Below are positions 1-11,061 of a stretch of DNA of 64,000 bases, piece after piece. Origin of the DNA: Sternotherus odoratus (Eukaryota > Chordata > Testudines > Kinosternidae); the NCBI GenBank assembly GCA_032164245.1, contig JAVMKO010000003.1, positions 4,970,651 through 5,034,650 on the forward strand, read 5' to 3'. The position numbers and the translations under genes were made by a program. The notes under the pieces are model-generated. The model was not told the origin of the DNA. It did no database searches and saw only the letters and a program-made list of their open reading frames with translations. Numbering within the stretch: the stretch's first letter is position 1; each line of letters begins with the position of its first letter.

Positions 1-311
1 CTGCCACTGCTGGTAGGAGGAAATTTGAACTCTATTCTGGCTTTAAACTAGAATAACAAATGCAGGGGGGCAGTGTAGAAAGGGCTGCATAACAGTCTTG
101 TGCTTTGGGCCTGAACTAGGTAGAGTTCACCTCCCCTCCCCCCCCACAGCAGCATGCCACCCTTAATATTGCCTCCAGAAATAGAATAGAAATACGATTG
201 ATAGCCTGGGGAAAATCTAGGCCTAATTAATTAATTAATTGGTTCTTTAATTAATTATTGACTGTATGGCTCACTTAAGAGAACATTGTCAGGTTTGTCT
301 GCCTGCCTGGC

Positions 312-312
<1 letters not shown>

Positions 313-344
<32 letters not shown>

Positions 345-456
345 CCCCTACTCCTGGGGGAATTCTGCACCATTGCCCAGTGCAGAATTTTGCAGAAATT
401 AATGTTGTGCACATGCAGAATTTCCTTCCCCCCCCCCCCCCCCCCCCCCCCCCCCA
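313..456. repeat. Microsatellites: GT/TA tract and poly-C tract
   Basis: A (GT)n run at about 312-334 passes into (TA)n to 344, and a poly-C run fills about 429-456. A TTAA-rich tract precedes them at about 225-258. The short ORFs across these tracts are low-complexity artefacts. Confidence 0.9.
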
Positions 457-960
457 AAATGGGTTGCAGTGTTGCTAGTCACCACTGGATTCCGCAGAGC
501 CCAGCTTGCACAAAGAAGAGATTGCTGGGGGGAGGGACAGGGAGCTAGAGGGTTCCTTGCAGTTCCCATCATGCCCTGAGGGAATGCAGGAAACTCGGTG
601 CAAGCCTGGGAACAAGCATCAGGTTGTTTCTCCCTCTGGATCCCTGGTTTGGGGTGGGGGGTGGAGGTGGAAAAATGGGTATCTGGGCAAGGGGAGGCCC
701 CACACTTGGGCTCTGGAGGGGAAGGGGGCAGAGAAAGAGGAACTGAGTTATAGAGGTTTCTTTAACTCTCTACTCCCGGGGGAAATTTTGTGTGTTACAG
801 ACATACTTGCTAACAGATATTTTGAAATAAGGTACCAAAATAATTGAACTGGTGTGATTATGTAGTATTAGTTTGACAAACAGAATTTGCAGAATTTTCC
901 AGAATCTTAAAATATTGTGTACAATTTTCTTTTTTCACAGAATGCCACCCCCAGCAGTAG
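348..960. mobile_element. DNA-transposon-like repeat with short inverted termini
   Basis: The left end begins CTACTCCTGGGGGAATTCTG and the right end finishes CCACCCCCAGCAGTAG, giving roughly 13-bp imperfect inverted termini. A related internal motif, CTACTCCCGGGGGAAATT, occurs at about 769. No coding capacity was seen and no target duplication could be recognised, so class and exact ends are uncertain. Confidence 0.35.
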
Positions 961-1104
961 ACCCACCCCTCAGTTAATGGAATAGTTGAATCCTGAAGTT
1001 TAGCTAATATATTTGCAATAAACAAAGTTGTTTATCTATGCAGCAAATTAGACCATAGAGCCGCAGTTCCCAAACTATGGGGTGCACCTCCCTGGGAATT
1101 CCTC

Positions 1105-2064
1105 AGTGGGGTAGGAGGGGAGTGGCCTGTAGAAATTGGTATTGGAGAGTTGTCTGGTAGCCTCCTTTTCGTAGTCTGACCTGTCCATGATCACAACAGC
1201 ACCTCCTTTATCAGCCTCTTTGATTATGATGTCAGGGTTGTTTCTGAGGCTGTGGGTAGCATTACGTTCTGCACGACTTAGGTTGTGAGGCAGGCAATGT
1301 GGTTTTTCCACAATTTCCACCTGTGCACGTCGGCGGAAGCATTCTATGTATAGGTCCAGACTGTCATTTCGACCCTCAGGAGGAGTCCATGTGGAGTTCT
1401 TCTTCTTGTGCTGCTGGTGGGATGGTGTCTGTGTATCAGTGTGCTGTTCCATGTTGTCTTGAAAGTATTCCTTGAGTCGGAGACGGCGAAGGTAGGCTTC
1501 CAGATCACCGCAGAATTGTATCATGTTTGTGGGGGTGGTGGGGCAGAATGAGAGTCCTCGAGATAGGACAGACTCTTCTGCCGGGCTGAGTGTGTAGTTG
1601 GATAGATTGACGATATTGCTGGGTGAGTTAGGGGTACCACTGTTGTGGCCCCATGTGGTAGGTAGGAGTTTAGATAGTTTGCAGTCCTTTTTCTTTTGTA
1701 GAGAGGTGAAGTGTGTGATGTAGATCTCCTGTCTTATCTTAGTAAAGTCTGTTTGTGTGGAAGGTTGGTTGTTTATGAAGGTCTCCAGGTTGGAAAGCTC
1801 TTTTTTGATGTTTTCCTGTTTGTTGTACAGGATGCTGATCAGATGGTTCCTCAGTTTCTTAGATAGCGTCTGGCATAATCTCTCACTGTGGTCTGTGCAG
1901 TATCTGGATAGCAATTGATTTTTCACCTTCAGTCCATTTGGTATGATGTCCATCCGTTTGCATTTGGAGAGAAAGATGATATCTGTCTGTACTTGTGCAA
2001 GTTTCTTCATGAGGTTGATGGATTTCCACTCCATACGGCTAAATGCAGTGCCTTGCATGATGTC
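1105..2064 (-). mobile_element. Penelope-like element (PLE), N-terminal ORF fragment, copy A
   Basis: The open frame on the minus strand reads from about 2064 to 1105. It ends with the segment containing IIIKEADKGGAVVIMDRSDY, the conserved start of the Penelope-like reverse transcriptase domain (the ADKGG..VVMDR block of Neptune-type PLEs in vertebrates). The catalytic part of the RT and the GIY-YIG endonuclease are missing, so this is a truncated, inactive copy. The upstream end abuts the PLE terminal sequence at 2065. The extra RT portion (1105-1382) exists only in copy A because the duplication breakpoint cuts the element at 1383. Confidence 0.75.
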
Positions 2065-2584
2065 AAGAATCAGAGAGGTAGCCGTGTTAGTCTGGAATAG
2101 CAGAGGTAACAAAGTCCTGTGGCACCTTAAAGACTATCTATAAAGTTTTGAAGAATAAGCTTTCGTGGGCTAATACCCATTTGGTCGGATGCAAGCAGTG
2201 GAAGTGTCCAGGGGAAGGTATAGATAAGTAGGCAAGAACCAGGTAGGAGGTAACAAGGATCTTGAATGGCTTGCTAATTACAAAAACAGCTTCTCCTCTC
2301 TCCGAGTTCACACCTCCAATTCAGCTGCTAGAAGAATACCCCACCCTCCCTGATTTGAGTTAACAAGCTGGTTCAGCCTGATTGGACTAACCTTGTTACC
2401 TCCTACCTGGTTCTTGCCTACTTATCTATACCTGCCCTTGGACACTTCCACTGCTTGCATCCGACCAAGTGGGTATCAACCCACGAAAGCTTATGCTTCA
2501 AAACTTTAAAGTCACTCTTCAAGGTGCCACAGGACTTTGTTCCCTCTGCTGTTCCAGACTAGCACGGCTACCTCTCTGATTCTT
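2065..2584. repeat. PLE terminal sequences as a large inverted repeat, copy A
   Basis: Left arm 2065-2258 and right arm 2391-2584 are near-perfect reverse complements of about 194 bp, separated by a 132 bp spacer. Each arm contains the turtle PLE terminal motif (TAGCCGTGTTAGTCTGGA, then GTGGCACCTTAAAGACT and AAGCTTTCGTGGGCTAATAC). The structure lies 144 bp beyond the stop codon of the SPATA31-like gene and could form a long hairpin. Confidence 0.8.
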
Positions 2585-2727
2585 ATACATCAGTCTCTGT
2601 GTCCCAGGACAACATGCCATGGTTCTCAGCCACTTTGCCCATGCTTACCAGGCATGCTGGATGCTAGGGAGATGGTGGAATTTGTGGGCTCCTTCTGTTA
2701 GTGGGCATGCTGCCAAGGTGAGATTCA

Positions 2728-5700
2728 CTAGTATGGAAACCGGACACCCTTGGCGGCCCTTGCCTTCCAAAAGGGTGGCTTTGTAAATTTAGTATCGAGA
2801 GTCCCTGACATTCGGGACTGCACTTTGTTTTGGAGCTTGGAGAAGTTTTGCTTGAGGCACATTAAGATCCGTTTGAGAGCTGGAACCTTGTTCCTGGAAG
2901 GGGATGGTGTCCTAGCTCTGGAGGCCTTTGGTCGAGAACCATCAGGACTTCTAGTTGCTTTCTCCCCAGCTTCCAACAGCCCTGTTGTACTTGTAGCAAT
3001 GGACACCATCTTTGGTTGCTTGGTGGGAGTCTTTTTCCCCATTCCAGCCTGCGTCTTGCTCCTCTCTGCTGGAAGGAGCCACAGCACTGGCATTTTGTTG
3101 TGGTTGGATGGTGCTGAGGAGTCTCCTGGCATCCATCGCTGTGGAATTCCATGGGATCTTCTGGGCACGTCAGTACCTGCAGAGCCATCTGGTCTCTTCC
3201 GTCGAGATTTACCGCACTTCTTGCAGACTCCGGTTGATGGCTGGTCCCTGGAGAGCTTTGAATTCACAGTTCCATCAAGCCCATGTGGAGTCGTGATGTC
3301 TCGAAGACCAGGCTGCTGAGCAGATACTTGTGTCTCTTCTAGAGTTTTCTTAGCCTTCGTCTTTCCTGGATGTGTCTTGTGGCACTGCTGGCAGACTGAG
3401 ACCTGGCCCGCCAAGGGGCGGGAGCTGCTCAACATATCCGTCAGGTGCTTGATCTGTTCCGCCTGCCCAGCAATGAGAGAGTCAAGGACGGATCTTGTCA
3501 GCTGCCCAGAGCCTGATGCCTCTGGGGCAACCTGGTGGTGTTGGGTCCTGGGAAGATCTGCCCTGCTCTCACCTGCCTGTGCCTCTGACCTCAGGTGGGA
3601 GACTTCTCCCGAGATAACCTTCCTCTCCTTGTGCAGCTCCAACTTCTCTTCAGTTCCTTTGGTGCTGCTCACGCTGGTAAGGGGCTCTCTCAACTCGCTC
3701 CTATAAAGGTGAAGTGTCGCTGCGAGTGTCTTCTCTGTTATCGCAGTTCCTGGAGGTGGCGATGTCAGTGCGCAACGATCTGGGTTAGTCTGGTTTCCTG
3801 CCGCGTCATCACTCCTGTCCGTCTCCATGGTGATATCTTCCACTGGCATTGGAGGACGTGTGGAACGAGAGGAGCTTTGCCTCCCTTTCTGCGAGGCGCT
3901 GTGATGGTCTGGAGGTTTTTCCCCTCTGGATGCTGCTGCCCCAGGATGCTTCCAGGAGTAAGATCTATACGACTCTCTCACCATCATAGGAAACGCCTTC
4001 ATTTGGGTCTCCAAGCATTTCTGAGCCACGTGGTCCTGCAGCTTAACTACCACCGTGGGCACAAGCCTGGCCAGGATGACCCTCTGGACCTTTTTGGGCA
4101 CGGATCCTGGGGGCCAGACACATGGTTCCTGGATCTCCTGTGCATGCTGAGGGCTGGCATTGGATCTCAGGGGCTTTGGGACCTTTGCTGGAACTCCACA
4201 TTTGGGCCGATCGGTGTTTAATTCCCATTGCTGTTTGGTCTCCCGCTCACCCAGCAATGGCTCCCCTGGGGTTTGTGGAGCTGGAGGTAGAAGAACTGTG
4301 TGGGGTTTTTCAGGGGAGAGGGGTAAGTCCTGCTCATGTTGGAGTCTTTTTGTGTGCACGTGACAGTTCAGCTCCTCCCGGGCTTCATCGCTTAGGAAAG
4401 GGACCCTGCTCACGTTGAACTTCACCCTGCGGTCTCTGTCTGGTGGACGCAGAGCAGGAGCACTGGGGATCATCTTGGCCAACGACTCTGTGTATAAGTT
4501 AGGAGCCCCCAGTTGGCTCTGCAGAAGCTTCTGTCGGATGTTGAATTCTACGCCAGGGGATGACGTCTGGTCCAGACGCATGGTCTTCCCTTGCTGGTCT
4601 CGTCTGTTGTGGACAGGAGGCCCGGGGAGAGGCTGGGCTTGGATGGGACTAGTGGATCCTTCCCAGCCCGCAACAGGCACGATCTCCCTTGCGTGGCAGA
4701 GGGACCCTGACCAAGTCGTGGAGGCTTCTCTCGGGGAAAAGGAGCTGGGTCTCCAAAGGAAAGAGGTGCAGGATTCCAGAGAGAAATAGGAGAAGTTGCT
4801 CACCGCAAGTGTCATCATACTTGGCCTGTGGGAGAGAGCAGAAAGGGACAGATGGGACATGGCCCTGCCGAGAAAAGGTGGGACTTGGGCACAGCCTTCC
4901 CACTGTTGTGCAAAGGGGCATGCATGGCACACCACTCTGACCCAAGGAAATCAACTGGATAACGAAGGACTGAGAGGGGGAGCTGGCACTCGTTTGATCG
5001 ATAACAATAACCCCTTCGTCACACGCACATGTGCAGCACCTAGCGCAATGGGGCCGTGAGCATGATTGGGGAACCCGTGATATCTCAACAGAAAGATTAG
5101 CGAACAAAAATTGGTTGAGGTGAGGAAGATGTGAGCGTGTGTGTGTAGCCCTTGCCAGAGGATGTTGTGAAGGCCAAGACTATAAACAGGGTTCAAAAAA
5201 GAACTAGATAAATTCATCAGTGGCTCTTAGCCAGGATGGGCAGGTATGGTGCCCTCAGTCTCTGTTTGTCTGAAGCTGGAAATGGACGACAGGGGATGGA
5301 TCACTTGATGGTTACATGTTCTGTTCATTCCCTCTGAAGCATTTGCCATTGGCCACTTTCAGAAGACAGGACACTAGGCTAGATGGATCTTTGGTCTGGC
5401 AACCTTAACCCCTTCCAGTCCTATGCATGGTGGACACCCCATCACAGGGTGTCGTTTGATTGGTGTTTCTTTCACACATAGCAGGGAGCAAGGGAAGGTT
5501 CTAGACAGTTGCCTGCTGGGAGATACTGCCGCGCAGAAGGATTTGATCCTACTCACAACCCCCGCTTGTGTTTCTGCATTTGATTTCTGATAATCCCTCA
5601 CCTCACTTTCCCCGGGATCTCACCTTGGAAGCTAAAGCCTCTTAGGGCTGGACTACACTATGGGGGCCAGAGGTCGACCTAAGATATGCAACTTCAGCTG

Positions 5701-8700
5701 TGAGAATAGTGTAGCTGAAGTCACAGTATCATTGGTTGACTTACCTGGCCGTCCCCACGGCAGCGAGTCGACCACGGCCGATCCCCTGCCGACTCCACTT
5801 ACTCCTCTTGCCGAGGTGGAGTACGGGAGTCGATTCTGGGATCGATTTATCGCGTCTAGATGAGACGCGATAAATCGATCCCCGATACATCAAGCGCTAC
5901 CCGCCGATCCAGCAGGTAGTGTAGCCAGACCCTTCGTGGCTTTTCCCCTGTTATTTTAGGATCTTGGAGTGTCTGGTTTTCCCTGCCCCCTTCTGCTCCA
6001 CATTCACTATCCTCTCCCATCCAGCCCCCCGAATGCTCCCCATTCAGTTGCCTTACGGTATCGGAACTTCATTCGGGTGTCTGCCCACGTACTCTATCCT
6101 CCTCTCAACGATCCTGCGGCTGTGAGCCCAGGTGAGCTGCTCCCCGTGCACAGTGCAGCTGTGGAACAGAGAGAGCAGTTAGCTGAGTGCGGGCCCTGCC
6201 CTCAGGCCCTCTTTTATCCAGGGGTGCGGCACTGAGAGGCTCCCTGTCCCATTCTCCACTGAGGCAGCCTCATCCCCTGCAATGCCCAGGCCTTGGACGT
6301 TCTGGTTTTGGGTCAGCTGGGTTGTTGGGTGATCCCTGTCTAGTGTTGAGAAGGTGAGAATGTGTCCTGCTGGCAGCATGTGTGTCATGTCCCTTCCGCA
6401 GAAGCTAGGCAATGTAAAGGAAAATGGCCTACTACAGCTACTAATTAATGTGGCTACTTCTCCAGCTCGAATGGGTGCTTTATGCTGCAAGGCTGAAGGT
6501 CCAGGATTCAAATCCTACTGGGAACCCATGCTGGGGGACTGGAGACGAGGGTGTGGGTGGATAAGGAGGATAGGGGGGGTCATTGCACAAGGGCTGTCAC
6601 CCCCCTTTTACCCTACCCACCATTCTAGAAAGGCCAGCCTTCCTCCCTGAACTCTCCCTCTCACCTCCCTGGTGTGCACAGGGCTGGCCCCATAAAGCAT
6701 TTCCCCCCAGGATTGGGAGGGGAGGATGGGCCAGTCCAGTGGACACAATCTACACCCTCCCACCCCCCAGTTAAATGAGCTGTGTGATGCTCAAGAAAGG
6801 GAATGACCCTCTGTATGATGCATGGGGGGGTGGACTAGAGAGGGCAACTTCTGCTGGGTGGGAATGAATTGCATGATGCTAAGGAGAATAGTTGCTTGCC
6901 TGGTACATAGATCAGGGCAGGGGGGTATTACTAAGCTACTGCCCCCGGGTGGGGATGAACTGCGATGACAAAGGAGGGGATTGACCCAATGCAGTGGAGG
7001 GGGGCATTGCTTACCTTGTCTCTCGGGATGCACAAGCCTCCTCCCACTCTTCCTCACAGTGCCAAAAAGCTGCCAGAAGTGAGACACAAAGGAGCCATTG
7101 AGCTGCTTGAGCACCCTCTGCTCCGTAGCACCCTAGAGCCCCAGGTTTCAGGGGCAACCTGTGAACAGAGCCCCAGCCAGCGCCTCTGGGCATGATGGTG
7201 CCCTCGCAGGAGGAGTGGAGACAGCTGGGGGAATAGACCCTATTTCTTTGCTTTGCATGGGGCCCAAGTCTGCCACCACAGCAGGAGGGGCAGGGACTGC
7301 TTACCTTCCGTTTCCCCCCTTCTGGCTCTGTGCCTCCTCTTCCTCGGAGAAGCCTGCCACATACAAAGAAAGCAGCAGGGTTATAAGAGAACTCCTCAAT
7401 ACAACTGGGATAACAATAAGCCAGAGGTGATTGCCATGTGGGGCCAGAGGGAAATTTTTCCATATGGGAGACTATTGCACTCTGAGGCATCCTGGGTAGG
7501 CATTGTGCTTTCCTGTGATGCAGCCAAGAGTTCTACAGGAAGTCAGATATGAAGTTGCAGAATTACTAACTGTGGTAGTTAACCTATTACTTAAACCAGC
7601 CTCTCTGCCAGATGTCTGAAGGGTAGCTAATATAATGCTGATTATTTTAAAAGGCCCCAGAGGCGTCCTGGCAATTACAGGCTAGTGAGCTTAACTATAG
7701 TACGTGGCAAATTGATTGAAACTATAGTAAAGAACAGAATGATCAGCTATATCGAGGAACACAGTTTCTTGCGGAAGAGTCAACATGGCTTTTGAAAAGG
7801 GAAATCATGCCTCACCAATCTACTAGAATTCTGGGAGGGGGGGGTTGTGACAGGTTGGACCCCCATTCCGGGGCCACCTGATCTACTGGGGTGCCCCTGA
7901 GCATGCCCGTTCCACCAGTCTGGGCTCCCACATCCTGTTCTGCTTCACACACATACACAAGTAGGGATAGAATCACACGGAGTATACAATCTGCTCTGTG
8001 TGGGACGACTCAGCTCGGGGACTGCCCAACACTCAGATGGAGTGTAAATCCAAAAATATATTGTCTTGCATTGTACAGAGATCTATACAGCTTCCTCCCG
8101 CAATGTGGAAGAAGATATGCACAGCTTTTTGCCTCCTCCCCCCACCCCAGTTATGAATTGCAGAAACTGAGTTTTAGATTAAACCAACAGGTTTATGAAC
8201 TACAAAGGGTAAATTTTAAGTGATTATTAAGGATAGCAAACAGATCAAAGGAGATTACAGAGCAAATAATACAAAACATGCAGCCTAAGCTTAAAATACT
8301 AAATTCACTGATTAATAGTAGCACATTCTCACCCTAAATGTTCTTTTGTGAAGGTGGCAAAGTTTCTGGAAGGTAAACTGCACTGCTTGCCATTCCAATA
8401 TTCAAGTGTTCCTTTCACAAGCTAGATCTTTTTCACCTTGGCTTTCTCGCCTGCCCCCCCCCCCCCCCCCAGGGTTAGTTCCTTTGTTTCTCCAGGTGTT
8501 TTCAGCAGTCTTCCTTTTTTGGGTAGGGAAGCAGTGGAGAAGAACCTAGCTTAACTCACTTCCCAACCTTAAATGAGATTTGGATATGACAGGAGTAGGG
8601 TGACCAGACAGCAAATGTGGGGGGTAATAGGAGCCTCTATGGGAAAAAGAACCAAAAATTGGGACTGTTCCTATAAAAATCGGGACATCTGGTCACCCTA

Positions 8701-11061
8701 GACAGGAATCCTTTGTCTCCCAGTTTGACCCCCACCCCCTCCTAGTGGAAAAATACCAGGAGTCCAAAATGATGTTCAGTACCAGGTGACATGATCACAT
8801 GACCCTGCACTGTCAAAGCAGCATCCCAGGAAACGTCTCAGGAAGGAGGAAGATTAGTATCTTCAAAGTCCTATTGTCCTTCCTAATGCCCCATCCGGGC
8901 TAATTGCCTACTGTCGGGTGGGCGTTCCCCTGATTAAAGCACTTTTGTAATTGACACAGAGCCCATCTTCCTAACTTCAGATATAGAAATGATACATGCA
9001 TACAAATAGGATAATCACATTCTGTAAATCATAGTCTTTCCAATGATATCTCACCTGACCCATCTTAGTTGTGCCGTATGCATATCGTAACAATATTTCC
9101 ATGAAGAATATGGGGCGTAATGTCACAGAGGTGAACAAGCGTGTGGACAAGGGTGATCCAGTAGATAGAGTGTACCTGAACTTTCAGAAAACCTTTAACA
9201 AGATCCTTCATCAAAGGTTTTTAAGCAAAGTAAGTTGTCATGGGATAAGAGAGAAGGTCTCAGCATGGACCAGTGACTGGTTAAAAGACAGGAAACAAAG
9301 GGTAGAAATAAATGGTGAGTTTATGAAGAGAGATAAATAGCAAGATCCCCCCAAGGATCTGTACTGGGACCAGTGTTGTTCAACATAGTCAGAAATGATC
9401 TAGAAAAGGGGGGAAACAGTGAACTGGCCAGTTTTGCCAATGATACAAAACTACTCAAGATAGTTAACTCCACAGCTGAATATGCCCTCCTTGTTCCTTG
9501 ATGTAGAACTCTGTGCCGGGCTGTATGAAAATGCATTTTGCTTGAATGGGCCCCATGTGCCAAACAAGTTCTCCAGAACTCTTTCTATGACTGCCTTGTC
9601 CTCTTCATTATTTACCATTCTGCCAATCTATGTGTCATCAGGACCTTTTTTATCAGCAGCAATTTTATATTTATTTCCAACTCATTGGTAAAAATACTGA
9701 ATACTATCAGACCAAGTACTGATCCCTGCAGAACCCCAGTAGAAACACCTGCATTCAATGAGCCCTCTGACAATTACTTTTGGAGATCTGCAAGTTAGCC
9801 TGTTCTCAGTTCATTTAACCTGTGCTCCACTGGTACTGCCTCATGCTAATTTTTAATCCAGATGTCATGTGGTACTTGAATGCATAAACAGGGGAATCTC
9901 AAGTTGGAGCAGAGAGGTTATTTGACCTCTGTATTTGGCACTGGTGCAACCACTGCTGGAATATTGTGTCCAGTTCTGGTGTCTAACGTTCAAGAAGGAT
10001 GTTGATAAATTGCAGAGGGTTCAGAGAAGAGCCATAAGAATGATTAAAGGATTAGAAAACCTGCTTTGTAGTGATAGATTCTAGGAGCTCAGTCTATGTA
10101 GCTTAAAGAGGCTAAGAGGTGGTTTGATGAAAACTCCATAAATATCTACATGGGGAACAAATAATTACAAATGGGCTCTTCAATCTAGTAGCGACAGGTC
10201 TAACATGGTCCAGTGGCTAGAAGGAGAAGCTAGACAAATTCAGACTAGAAATAAGGCATCCATTTTTAACGGTGAGAGCAATTAACCCTTGGAACAATTT
10301 ACCAAGGTTGTGGTGGATGGATTCTCCATCAATGGCAATTTTTAAAATCAAGATTGGGCATTTTTATAAGAGGTATGCTCTAGGAATTATTGTGAGGAAG
10401 TTCTTTGGCCTGTGCTATACAGGGAGGGTTGGACTAGAAGATCCCAGTGGGTCTTGCCTTGGAATCTATGAAAAACACCACCTTACAAAAAACTAAGTTG
10501 GTTATGTCTATGCAGTTGCTTTTTGTTATGTCTATGCAGTTACAACCAAAGGAGTAATCGCATCAAAACATGAAATCAGGGTTGTTTGACATAACCCATT
10601 TTCCATAAAACCTTATAAACCTGCTTTAAATATATTCCCATCCTTTAATTATTGATTGAATGCCATATCAGTTTGTTCATTTCAGGCTAACTGGCCTATA
10701 ACATGTCGGGTCAGTCCTCTATACCTTTTCGAATATTGACAAAACATTAGCATACTTCCAGCCTTCTGGAATTTCCTCAGTATTCCTAAATTTATTAAAA
10801 ATTGTCAGTGGGCCAGGAACCTCCTAAGCCAGCTCTTTGAGGACTCTTGGGTGCAGATGATCCAGGCCTGCTAATTTAAAAATACTTATGTTTGGTTCCT
10901 GCATTCAGCTGGCAGCAATCCAGCCTTTCCATCTCTCTAGGATTCACACTTACCTCAGATCGGGCGCGCAGCATCACAGTAGTAATGATGAGAAACAGCA
11001 ACAGAAAATACAGGAGTGGTAGGCAGGAGGCATTGTTGAGATCTGGGAGGAGTGAATTCAT
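2728..11061 (-). CDS. SPATA31-like protein, five-exon gene, copy A (803 aa predicted)
   Basis: Coding exons (minus strand, in order) are 11061-10954, 7353-7305, 7069-7015, 6158-6057 and 4825-2728. All junctions are AG/GT with good consensus (donors GTAAGT, GTAAGC, GTAAGC, GTAAGG; last acceptor CTCTCCCACAG) and the phase is continuous, total 2,412 nt. Residues about 14-32 form a hydrophobic helix ([18 protein letters not shown]), followed by exon 2, [16 protein letters not shown], very basic. Exons 3-4 are charged. Exon 5 is Ser/Pro/Lys-rich with LYTESL (about 215-220), [11 protein letters not shown] (about 251-261), [18 protein letters not shown] (about 374-391), VCQQC (582-586) and VCKKC (638-642). 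An N-terminal membrane helix, an Arg-rich second exon and one giant last exon are the layout of SPATA31 family proteins, which are testis-expressed in mammals and expanded in copy number in primates. The ORF of exon 5 stays open upstream to 4935, but those codons are judged intronic. The gene identity is inferred from architecture and remembered family motifs. Confidence 0.65.
5146..5400 (+). mobile_element. CR1 LINE 3'-UTR fragment in intron 4 (copy A)
   Basis: GCCAGAGGATGTTGTGAAGG through CTAGATGGATCTTTGGTCTG is the typical CR1 3' region; it matches the CR1 tail at 13226-13490 in the same unit with many substitutions. It is non-coding here. The same fragment lies at about 28118-28372 (B) and 52690-52944 (C). 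Confidence 0.75.
5643..5934. mobile_element. Miniature DNA transposon in intron 4 (copy A)
   Basis: The ends TAGGGCTGGACTACACT and AGTGTAGCCAGACCCTT form imperfect inverted termini (14 of 17 matching). An internal perfect hairpin has 20-bp arms at 5838-5857 and 5863-5882 (GGGATCGATTTATCGCGTCT). No ORF. It is also present at 28615-28906 (B) and 53187-53479 (C). In C one hairpin arm has mutated. Confidence 0.65.
6459..6540 (+). repeat. tRNA-like / SINE-like fragment in intron 3 (copy A)
   Basis: GGTCCAGGATTCAAATCC resembles a pol III B-box and is preceded by a weak A-box-like segment (CCAGCTCGAATGGGTGC). No complete cloverleaf could be drawn, so this is at best a degenerate tRNA-derived SINE. 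It is repeated at about 29434 and 54004. Confidence 0.3.
7846..9127. mobile_element. Solo LTR-like element inside CR1 (copy A)
   Basis: Ends TGTGAC...GTCACA (TG...CA with a 6-bp perfect inverted terminus), 1,282 bp, flanked by ggggt (7841-7845) and gaggt (9128-9132), a probable 5-bp target duplication with one mismatch. It splits a CR1 RT. No coding region was seen. The size and ends suggest a solo LTR of an endogenous retrovirus-like element. Copies: 32294-33585 (B) and 55394-56676 (C). Confidence 0.6.
8596..8700. mobile_element. hAT-type miniature element nested in the LTR (copy A)
   Basis: Inverted termini TAGGGTGACCAGA...TCTGGTCACCCTA, 105 bp. Flanking 8-mers gacaggag (8588-8595) and gacaggaa (8701-8708) form an 8-bp target duplication with one mismatch, as expected for hAT elements. 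Also at 33054-33158 (B) and 56145-56249 (C). Confidence 0.75.
9470..9875 (-). mobile_element. Antisense CR1-like LINE RT fragment (copy A, intron 1)
   Basis: Read on the minus strand, the segment around 9690-9760 resembles the [14 protein letters not shown] RT motif ([14 protein letters not shown]) and then diverges with stops. It is embedded between + strand CR1 sequence on both sides. Boundaries are approximate. Confidence 0.5.
9876..10480 (+). mobile_element. CR1 LINE 3' end (copy A, intron 1)
   Basis: Sequence from GCATAAACAGGGGAATCTCA through GGTTGGACTAGAAGATCCCA is the CR1 RT C-terminus and 3' region. Multiple stops show it is dead. Copies: about 34335-34937 (B) and 57430-58029 (C). 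Confidence 0.75.
10600..10870 (-). mobile_element. Antisense CR1 RT fragment (copy A, intron 1)
   Basis: The minus strand reads [20 protein letters not shown] and then an [18 protein letters not shown] segment, the upstream part of the CR1 RT domain, broken by stops. It ends about 85 bp from exon 1 of the SPATA31-like gene. Confidence 0.6.

Larger units (their letters stand above)
7524..9480 (+). mobile_element. CR1 LINE reverse-transcriptase fragment interrupted by an LTR-like insertion (copy A, intron 1)
   Basis: CR1 RT sequence runs from 7524 (the PRVLQE-type segment) to 7845 and resumes at 9128 with [20 protein letters not shown] and then [13 protein letters not shown] sequence to about 9480. 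Frameshifts and stops make it a relic. Between the halves sits the 7846-9127 element. In copy B the CR1 extends further upstream in consensus form (ATTCACCCAAGAGTT), which shows that A has been truncated at 7524. Confidence 0.75.

Noticed and set aside
266..548. Short ORFs with Cys-Val and poly-Pro runs
   Set aside because: They translate the GT and C microsatellites; low-complexity artefacts.
2750..4789. Plus-strand ORFs of 60-208 codons opposite exon 5 (also 25722-27761 and 50723-52333)
   Set aside because: They are shadow frames of the minus-strand exon; no splice context, no motifs, and they overlap one another.
4826..4935. Upstream Met start of the 735-codon frame (MVCHACPF...)
   Set aside because: The strong acceptor CTCTCCCACAG at 4826-4836 and exact phase match to exon 4 indicate that these codons are intronic.
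5838..5882. Perfect 20-bp-arm hairpin as a possible regulatory or terminator structure
   Set aside because: It is the internal palindrome of a miniature DNA transposon found in all units.
9071..9340. 89-codon frame with [20 protein letters not shown]
   Set aside because: CR1 reverse-transcriptase relic with LTR sequence in front; not a host gene.
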